Shown here: positions 56,796 to 64,000 of the stretch, in pieces
Layout of the letters: each line of letters opens with the position of its first letter
Position numbering within the stretch: the stretch's first letter is position 1
Assembly (NCBI RefSeq): GCF_019320115.1
Contig: NC_089598.1
Location: forward strand, 24,395,585 to 24,459,584
Length of the DNA: 64,000 bases
Source: Miscanthus floridulus
Lineage: Eukaryota; Streptophyta; Magnoliopsida; Poales; Poaceae
Direction of reading: 5' to 3'
Notes under the pieces: model-generated
Database searches by the model: none
The model's input: the letters and a program-made list of their open reading frames with translations, nothing else
What the model was told of the DNA's origin: nothing
Translations under genes and position numbers: made by a program

Positions 56796-58184
56796 CTACT
56801 GTTTTGACTCCTTTAGGAATTATTTCCATGTTCCAAACTTTATTGGCATTCATAGAGTTCATTTCATCTTCCATGGCCTCAAGCCACTTTGATGAATGAT
56901 CAGTTCTCATGGCTTCTTCAAATGAGGTGGGATCATCCTCCATTTGAAATTCCTCAGTGTTGTATACTTCATAGTCAGTAGGAATAGCTGATTTTCTAAC
57001 TCTTTGAGACCTAGGGGCCTCCACATTTAGCACATTTCTGTTTGAGGCTGTTGTTGCTCCCCCTCATGTGTGGCAATAGGTTCTATAGGATCCTAAAGAA
57101 TAGTTTCATCATCGTCATTCATTGTTGCCATAGGCGGAATAACAACAGGTACTGGCACCACAGTATCTTGCACTGTCGGTGTAGCGACAGCAGGTAGTGA
57201 GAAAAATGGCTCATGAATCATCGGAGTGGGCGCATGCACCCGCTTCGCTTCAAGGTCAATTTCTCGAGCTACCATGCTCCCCCTCATTATTTCATCATGT
57301 AGGAAGACAGCGTGTCTCGTTTCCATAAATAGTAGAAATGAAAACCTTTTAACTTTTCTGGGTAGCCAATGAAATGGCAACTTACTATTTTGGGATCTAG
57401 CTTTCCAATGTTCGGGTTAAATACTTTAGCCTCAGCAGGACTCCCCCACACACGTAAGTGATTTAGTGAGGTTACTCTTCCTGTCCACTACTCATACGGT
57501 GTTTTGGGCACCGACTCACTTGGTACTCTATTGAGAATATGAATGGCGGTTTTAACACCTCCATCCACAGGCTCAACGGTAAGGTGGAGTAACTTATCAT
57601 ACTGCACACCATATCCATTAGGGTACGATTGCGTCTTTTAGCTACTCCATTCTGCTGAGGTTCGCCCGGTGTAGAATACTGGGCTACTATACCATTCTCC
57701 TATAAGAACCTTGCAAAAAGGTCCAGGAACTTGTCCACATGGGGTATGCCGACCGTAGTACTCCCCCACGGTCGGACCTGACTATCTTAATCTTTAAATT
57801 GTGTTAGATTTCAACTTCTGCCTTAAATATCTTAAATTTATCCAATGCTTCTATTCTTTCTTTGATTGGATAAATATAGCCATAATGGGAGTAATCATCT
57901 GTGAATGTTATGAACGAATCGTAACCATCTACACTCTTTATAGGAAACTGACCACAAATGTCTATGTGAATAATCTGTAAAATTCCTGCGTTTCGTTTGA
58001 CATCTTTCTTAATTTTCTTTATATACTTTTCTTTTATGCATTCTCTGCATTGTTCTAAATCTAAGAGCTCTAATAGAGGAAGAATATTATTCTTAACTAG
58101 TCTTTCTATTCTCTCCCTCGAAATATGGCCTAAACGACAGTGCCATAATTTCGACGATGCCTCATGAACTCTCTTATGCCACAT
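56796..58184 (-). pseudogene. copia integrase and RT N-terminus
   Basis: 58184-57804 encodes the GAG-pre-integrase finger (LWHCRLGHISRERIERL, then CRECIKEKY) and the first catalytic Asp (IIHIDICGQF). The second Asp is encoded near 57780-57765. The third block, near 57660-57640, reads NGVAKRRN where NGVAERRN is expected, so the catalytic Glu is now Lys. 57033-56800 encodes the RT lead-in (DDPTSFEEAMRTDHSSKWLE). It inserts the element DNA into the chromosome when intact. Confidence 0.82.
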
Positions 58185-58550
58185 TTCCAGAGTAACTCTC
58201 TATCACCAGCTGCTTTATCAGCTGGGTAGCATATATCTTTAAAGAGCCAGTGAACTGACTCTTTATTCTATCGAGGTACTCGGTGACCGTGTCACACTCT
58301 GGGATTGAGCCCACAATTGCAGGCTCAATCGTGTTCTTTATCACAGCCAAATATTTCTTGTTGGCAGTGACCCACTTCCTATGCTCAAGGTCATATGACA
58401 TCTTTTGGGATTCAAAATCCCTCTCTTTAGTTGTCCAAGCGACATCAGCCTCGTTTGTCTCTCTCACCGGTGCCACAGGCTCAGTGGAACACGGTGAGGT
58501 GACTACCCAGTCCACCGCAGCCAAGATGAAGGCCAGGTCAATCTTTTTCT
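58174..58550 (-). pseudogene. copia gag fragment abutting integrase (internal deletion)
   Basis: 58524-58174 encodes a Gag-like stretch (SYDLEHRKWVTANKKYLAVI, then PECDTVTEYLDRIKSQFTG). It runs within a few codons into the integrase region. The nucleocapsid knuckle and the aspartic protease that should lie between are absent, so an internal deletion has joined gag to integrase. Confidence 0.7.
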
Positions 58551-58559
58551 AACATAAAA

Positions 58560-60508
58560 AATAACAATAATTGCATGCATTAATTCCAACGTTGGTCAAA
58601 ATTAAAACATACAACTGTTCTTATACACTAATTCTACATCACCGTTGAGCAAAAATAGAATTAATGCATAAAATCATTAAAATTACGATATTGTTATTAA
58701 CAACGTTGGTCAAAAAATAACATCATAATCATATCAAAATCTCTTTTTTCTCCAATTATACAATTGTTCTTATACACTAATTCTATATCACCGTAGGACA
58801 GAAATAGAATTAATGGATAAAATCATTAAAATTACAGTATTGTTACTAACAACGTTGGTCAGAAAATAACAACATCACAATCATGTCAAAGTCTCTTTTT
58901 CTCCAATTAAATATCACGTTGGCTCAAAATAACTGGAGAATAAACATTTTCTTTTGCAGCGGAAACATGAAAAATTCATTATCTATGTTTCAGAAGCATT
59001 AAACTTTTCTCAAATATTATCTGAAAAATTATCCCGTTGGTTCAAATTTTAACAAAGATATTAAACTAGACAATTCATCGAAATCTGCTTTTGAAAATTA
59101 AATAAACTTCAAATCTTTTCATACTATTCTTCTGGCCCGGCCTGCTGCAGCAGTAAAACGGCCCAGCAAGCCAGCGTAGTGCCCAACCCAGCCACGCAGC
59201 CGTAGCACGCCGTAGTGCGCGTGGCCCAGCAACACGCCAGCACAGCCCAGGCCCATCAGCTACAGTAGCGGCCCGCCCTGCAACAGCAGCTCTTTCGCAC
59301 ATGCGTGCGGCTCCTCTCCCGCGCCTAGGCCGCAACCTGGGCCTGGGCCACGAAAGTAGCACACTGCGCTCGCTCGCTTGGGCCAAAAGGAGGCCCGTTG
59401 AATCTAAGGCGTCCACGTTGATCTGACGGCCGAGCGACGATGTCGCTGGATCAAACCCCCCCCCCCCGGCCGCGGCTGCCCTAGAAACCCTAGGTATTTC
59501 TTTCTTTCCTTTCTCTCTCTCTCAGCGCAGCAGCTCGCGTCGCAGTGAGCAGCTATGGCGACCGAGCGACATGGCGCCGTTGCCGGCCCCTTCGCCGGCA
59601 CGCACTCCCCACGCGGGTGAGCGCGCCACCGTCGAGCGAACTAGCGGCGGTGCCCCACCGCACCCATGGAGGCCGTGCCTGAGCGGCAGCGGCGGTGTCT
59701 TTTCGCGCGCCGACGAAATGGCAGCGCGCCTGTTCATCCCGCGCGACGACGGTGTCGGCAGCGGCGAGGGTAGACCTCTGCCCTTCCCTTTCTTCTTCCC
59801 CTTCTGGATCTGAGTCATGCGATTGGGGATTATGGTTAGGGTTAGGGTTTCTTTTCCTGATTCGATTCGTTCGATTCGGTTCATCTCTTTTATTTGATTT
59901 CTTTTCTTTTCTATTTGTACCGAATCGCTCTCTTCTCCTTCCTTGTCGCGAGTTAGGGTTAGGGTTCGATTGAACCCGATTCGGTTTTGCTCTTGGTTTC
60001 GATTCGAGATCGGCGAGATAAGCCCCTTCCCCTCTTTCCCTTCTTCTCTTTTGGATCTTCTTTCTTTTCTTTTAGAGTTGAACCAATTTGGGGTTGGGGT
60101 TAGGGTTAGGGTTTGACTCACTGGAGTCACTGTTCTTCTTTCCCAATGAGTTCTTTGTGGGTTAGGGTTCGACTTTGATTCTTTTCTAGACCGAATCCCT
60201 CTTCTTTTGTTCTTTCCTTCACCCAGTTAAGGTTAGGGTTAGGGAAACCCTTCTGTCTGCTCAGATCCAAAAGGAGGTCTGTTCTTTTCTTGCCGCGCGC
60301 CGGCGAAGACGGCGGTGCGGCACCTTTCCCCGCGCGATGGCGGTGGTGGCCGAAAGTTCAGTGACGTCCGCCACCCCCTGGTCTCTTTTCAATTTTCTTT
60401 TACCCGGTTCGGGTTAGGGTTTCAATCCGAAACGGATCGAACCCTTGTTTTTTTTTTGATTTCTTTTCAATGCTTTGCCCCATACTAGATCTACATACTG
60501 ACAACCTT
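58560..60508 (-). other. copia leader with repeated motifs
   Basis: 58600-59060 is AT-rich with repeated CAACGTTGGTCA/ACCGTTG motifs and a near-duplicate of about 130 bp (58613-58740 and 58755-58880). 59120-59810 is GC-rich. 59820-60430 carries about six GGTTAGGGTTAGGG-like stretches. No gag frame is recognisable in it. Confidence 0.6.
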
Positions 60509-60522
60509 GGCTTTGATACCAT

Positions 60523-60937
60523 TGTTATAAACAACAGTGCCTCTAAACCGTAGATCGGGGTAAGCATCTTACTTAGGGTTCCTCTAGTTTGCCCTGGCGC
60601 AATTGCACCGTAGTCTCGTGGACGCCGGTGTCGAGGGAGCTTGGCGCGATGGAGTTTAGCGTGGTGGAGACGAGGTCCAGTGGCGATACAGAGGTACGGC
60701 GGAGTCGGTGGGGCTTCTCGTCGCTGGCAGCACCCTCTTTAGATCGGGTTAGGTTTCCTGTTAGTGGGTCACGGCGGCTCCGGTCAACCTCGTAGTTAGA
60801 GCCGTGATCCCCACCTATCTTTTATAGTGTTGTGCGACATGGACCCACCAACCATATTAAGATTGCGCGTCCCCGATCAGGGCGCAGATCCAAGGACCCA
60901 ATAAGCCATTGGACCTATTGGTGGAGATCAACTAACA
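60523..60937 (-). repeat. copia 5' LTR
   Basis: 415 bp with the same ends as 53515-53931. The primer binding site directly abuts its inner edge (GGCTTTGATACCATTG on the plus strand). Confidence 0.9.
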
Positions 60938-61040
60938 ATGAAGCCTAGTTAAGCGTATACTCAAGGATGGGTCATCAAGCCTGGCCCGCTAAGAAGGTCC
61001 AACCATAATACTCGCCATGATTTTTATAAAAAAACACTAA

Positions 61041-61369
61041 GGGGTTGTTTGGTTTCTCCTCCTAAACTTTAGTCGCTATCCCATCGGATGTTTGGATACA
61101 TGTATGAAGTATTAAATATAGACTAATTACGAAACTAATTACACAGCTTGCGACTAATTTGATAGACGAATCTTTTAAACATAATTAGTCAATGATTTAA
61201 TAATGTAGTGCTACAGTACATGTGATAATGATGAATTAATTATGCTTAATAAATTCGTCTCGTAGAATACTGATAGATTATGTAATTTATTTTTTTATTA
61301 ATATTCGAACATCCATACGACACTGTTACATGACATCATCTAAATTTTAGTCATCGAATCCGACACCCT
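61041..61369. mobile_element. MITE with GGGGTTGTTTGG ends
   Basis: About 330 bp. It carries the well-known grass MITE blocks ATCGGATGTTTGGATAC, TAAATATAGACTAATTACGAAAC, AGACGAATCTTTTAAAC and GTGCTACAGTA, ending CTAAATTTTAGTC...GACACCC. The ends are worn and no clean duplication is visible. The superfamily is not assigned. Confidence 0.7.
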
Positions 61370-61784
61370 CTGAGATGCTTAGCAAGTCACGGACGTTGCG
61401 AACTGTGAAATCCGGAGATGCGCCTAGCCTACCAGCAGCAAGTCATCTCACGGCACCGCTGACCGAGAGCACGCGTGGAGCACACATCGGTGTTGCCGTG
61501 TTGCTCACCGCCCGCCGGCGCACAGGCGGAGGCTGGACTCTGACAGCGGCCAGCGGGGGCGGGGCGGACGGGTAGGCAACGGCGCAACGCACAGCACCAC
61601 TGCAGCAGTAGCCCAAGCACGTCAAAACGACATAGGCCATCTCAACGCCTTTCTTCATTCTTGGGTCGTGTCGTATCTGCCATGTTTTTTTGCTTCTTCT
61701 AGAAGAAAAAATGTGCCCGTGGGTACGACTGTACGAGTACCGATAGCCGTTTTCTGAGTACTGTACTGAGGATTTTCAGCGCCA
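61370..61784. other. intergenic, no gene recognised
   Basis: GC-rich to about 61620, with short open stretches on both strands; none has a domain. Confidence 0.4.
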
Positions 61785-61802
61785 TTGATTTTGTCGGTTT
61801 GG
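61785..61802. repeat. 18-bp SINE target duplication (left)
   Basis: TTGATTTTGTCGGTTTGG, exactly repeated at 61958-61975. Confidence 0.92.
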
Positions 61803-61957
61803 AAGATGTACGCGGTAGAGTCTTGCCGTATGTGATCGGAAGGTCCCGGGTTCGATTCACAGTCTTCTCGTATTGCACAGGCGAGGGTAAGGCTTGCCAC
61901 TGATATCCTTCCCCAGACCTCGCACCGAGCGGGAGCTCTCTGCACTAGATACGCCCT
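61803..61957 (+). mobile_element. tRNA-derived SINE, Au-like
   Basis: A 155-bp element with RNA polymerase III signals. An A-box-like GTACGCGGTAGAGTC lies near 61808 and a B box GGTTCGATTC at 61849-61858. It ends GAGCTCTCTGCACTAGATAC and then GCCCT, as in the Au SINE of cereals (recalled). An exact 18-bp duplication flanks it, as expected for LINE-driven retroposition. A T-rich end in place of poly(A) fits Au. Confidence 0.85.
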
Positions 61958-61975
61958 TTGATTTTGTCGGTTTGG
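61958..61975. repeat. 18-bp SINE target duplication (right)
   Basis: TTGATTTTGTCGGTTTGG, matching 61785-61802. Confidence 0.92.
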
Positions 61976-62044
61976 TAGGCACTTTACCTCTTCGAAAGGT
62001 AGACGAGTGACGTCGACACGTCGTTGACTGAAATCCAATCCAAA

Positions 62045-62184
62045 GGCCCCGTTCGGCTTATCCCATATTCAGCTTTTTCGACTTCTTTTTTTAGCCGGAA
62101 CAATATTTTTCTCTCACAACAATTTTGCCAGAACAGTGTTTTTTCGCCAGTTTCAGCCAAATTTCTGTCAGCCGAACGGTAGCC
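62045..62184. mobile_element. small MITE (CCCGTTCGGCT ends)
   Basis: 140 bp; GGCCCCGTTCGGCT on the left, AGCCGAACGGTAGCC on the right, AAA flanks on both sides. It shares AACAATATTTTTCTCTCACAAC with the element at 15931. Confidence 0.7.
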
Positions 62185-64000
62185 AAAATGCTCTCTTCGG
62201 ATCGGCTCTTCAAATCAAATAGTGTGAGCGAAAGAGATGCTCGATTTCATCTTTTTTTGTGTGCAAACTGGGCCAAGTATATTGTACTGTACTAGAATAT
62301 CCATGTTCTCGAACTTTTGAAAAATCCAACTCCAGCCTTACAGCGAATGGACCGATCGGCCGATATTCCCATTGGATGGTGGGGAGACCGTCGTGTATCG
62401 GAGAGAAATCTCCAAATCCAAATCCTAACGTGTGCATTCCGGGGCTGTTTGGTTGTGCAGGCCAGGCAGCAGCCACCAGGCGTCCGATTTCAACTGCCTG
62501 TGGCCACTGGCCAGGATGGCTTGCCTGGCAGGCAACTGCCTGGGAGGCTCGTGTGTCTCTGTTCCTCCTGGCCGGCCGATGGGGTCAGCACAGAGCAGAG
62601 CACCGTGCCACCGCCGACGCGCCCATCGACGACCATTCCGTTATTCTTCCCACTGCGTGCCGTCGCTTGTCGCCTTGTCTGTTGTCGGGAAAGCCAGATG
62701 GAGATGGCCAAGCTGCTGTCGCTTTCCGTGCAACCTTGTTCCTGTTCGGGTGGGTGTGCAACGGCCAACGAACCAGCGGGCAACAGCTTCGGCTCGGAAC
62801 GTTTGATTGGGCGACGGGTCCGTGTCTTCACCAACAACGCGCGCCTGATCATTGGTAAATCCATTTATCCATGGGAAATGGAAAGCATCAGCGACGTTTT
62901 CTATCTACAGTGTCGTTATTTTTTAAAAAAACAAAGAAACAGAAGTGCTATATGGCAACAGAGCGTTTTTTTGGGGGATTTCACACGCGATTTCTAGGGC
63001 GTCCGATGAGCACGGGGACGGCAGTGGAGGCCATCTGATTTGTGCCCACGACGCTGTCTGCTCCTCGCTCATGCCCCGCCGTCTTCTTCCTCGCCAGCGG
63101 CCGTCGTCTTCTTCCCCAGCTCCGGCGCGGCGGCTAGGGTTCCGGCAAGCCTCTCCCCCTCTTTCTTCTCCAACTTCGACGGGTATAGAAGGGGCCGGCC
63201 AAGGGAGGTAGAGGCAGGCCATGTGGTGGGGATGGAGGCCGGGCGGTTTAGGGGCCCTGGCCATGGTGGAGGCGACTAGGCCAGGAAGGGGCGGGGGCGT
63301 CCCTGCATCATCGGTGAGGATGGCTATGGCGGAGCTCTAGCGAGGGGGGCGGTGGTTGGCAGCGTGGGGGAGGACGAGCAGGAACGGCGGCGGGCGGCTG
63401 GAGAAGGAAGAAGAACAATGGCAAATAAATCATGTGTGGGGTGGAGGTCAAAACACACGAATGATAGATAGACAGACAAACTCCAAAGAAAACATGAGTG
63501 TGATAGAGTTTGTGAAATATGATGGCGGAATGGCACCGCGTGAACTAGTCGAGTGGCTCGATGTGGGTTGACAGGAGCTAATGCTTATAATAAATTACTA
63601 AAAACAAACATGAACATTGTTTCCACTGTGCATGAAAAGAAATTGAGACGGCCCACAGTACATGAAGCCAGACATGACACGCCAATTAGGGAGGCTTTTA
63701 CCTGTGTACCCTTAAAAAAGATGTCACACTCCTGCGTACCCCTCAAAAGTTGGTCGTCACCTACATGCCCTCGCTCGAACTTTTCTTTTCCCTCACGCCA
63801 TTCCGTCGGCATTTGCTCCTAACGGTGGGTAACGGCTCTGGAGAATGACTCAGTTGCCCTTGGGCTTGTATGGGCGTCTGAACTTTTTCGTTTCTCCTGT
63901 GCCATTGCAAGGCCAATTGGCTTTGGCGCCAGAGACGCCGCTGTTGGCGCCAAAGGACAGGGATTTGGCGCCAAAGAGCCTGCCCTTCTCCTCCTATATA
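62185..64000. other. intergenic, no gene recognised
   Basis: Overlapping open stretches at 62259-62997 on both strands have no domain. GGGGCTGTTTGGTTGTGCAGG near 62443 looks like a DNA-transposon end of the Harbinger type, but its partner is not clear. 63030-63330 is GC-rich. The last 90 bases carry several TTGGCGCCA motifs and may be the start of another GGCGCC-rich element cut by the window edge. Confidence 0.35.

Larger units (their letters stand above)
53515..60937 (-). mobile_element. Ty1/copia LTR retrotransposon, minus strand, with a nested solo LTR
   Basis: 5' LTR 60523-60937, primer site (TGGTATCAAAGCC on the minus strand, 60521-60509), leader 60500-58560, gag fragment, integrase, RT, RNase H, polypurine tract beside 53932, 3' LTR 53515-53931. 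Flanks ATGAG (53510-53514) and ATGAA (60938-60942) fit a duplication with one later change. A solo LTR (55546-56795) is inserted in pol. Protease is missing and frames are broken. Confidence 0.88.

Noticed and set aside
59820..60430. Interstitial telomere from a chromosome fusion
   Set aside because: The GGTTAGGG stretches are short and interspersed with other sequence, lie inside a copia leader, and recur in a second copy of the family.
61803..61875. Possible functional tRNA gene
   Set aside because: The B box is good but the acceptor stem and cloverleaf are not complete, and the 18-bp flanking duplication marks a SINE.
61655..62038. 127-codon minus-strand frame
   Set aside because: It runs through the SINE and both target duplications, so it postdates the insertion and has no domain.

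Overview
The window looks like repeat-rich nuclear DNA from a grass, most likely an Andropogoneae species such as sugarcane, sorghum or Miscanthus. The reasons are spliced GT-AG genes, Stowaway-type and other grass MITEs, an Au-like SINE, a SIRE-type copia element with a long gag, and a Tat-type gypsy element. There is no bacterial or organellar content. The species call is inference from repeat style and not from any database search.

Layout. (1) 1-14549 is a minus-strand Ty3/gypsy (Tat-like) retrotransposon whose 3' part lies beyond the left edge. Its gag is split by a plus-strand Ty1/copia element of SIRE type (2204-12009) with a perfect 5-bp target duplication (GATGG). (2) 14550-17634 is mostly featureless apart from two small MITEs. 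(3) 17635-23218 is a PIF/Harbinger DNA transposon region. It has a DDE transposase and a two-exon ORF1 that joins a Myb/SANT-like domain to a viroplasmin/RNase H1-N-like domain. (4) 23219-27093 holds a Stowaway MITE, a 484-bp foldback element with a 9-bp target duplication, and two other MITEs. (5) 27094-33249 is a tandem duplication of about 1.19 kb. Its second copy has been split by a complete hAT transposon (29322-33084, 8-bp target duplication) with an uninterrupted 736-residue transposase. (6) 33250-36970 contains spliced-looking gene fragments and ends in a Helitron-type 3' terminus.

(7) 38087-40203 is the one clearly intact host gene, a four-exon receptor-like cytoplasmic kinase of subfamily VII (448 aa). 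(8) 41006-42241 is a solo LTR with TSD TTGTC. A second solo LTR of the same family (TSD CTACT) lies at 55546-56795. (9) 43373-50393 is a minus-strand DUF569 gene broken in its first exon by a plus-strand copia element (about 44508-49991). (10) 50394-53514 holds AACA-rich dispersed repeats and a LINE 3' fragment. (11) 53515-60937 is a minus-strand copia element of the same family as the one inside the DUF569 gene, and the second solo LTR is nested in it. (12) 60938-64000 carries MITEs and a tRNA-derived SINE with a perfect 18-bp target duplication.

The window is therefore mainly a layered record of transposition with two host gene loci, one intact and one disrupted. The hAT transposon is the most intact mobile element. 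The most unusual protein architecture is the Harbinger ORF1.
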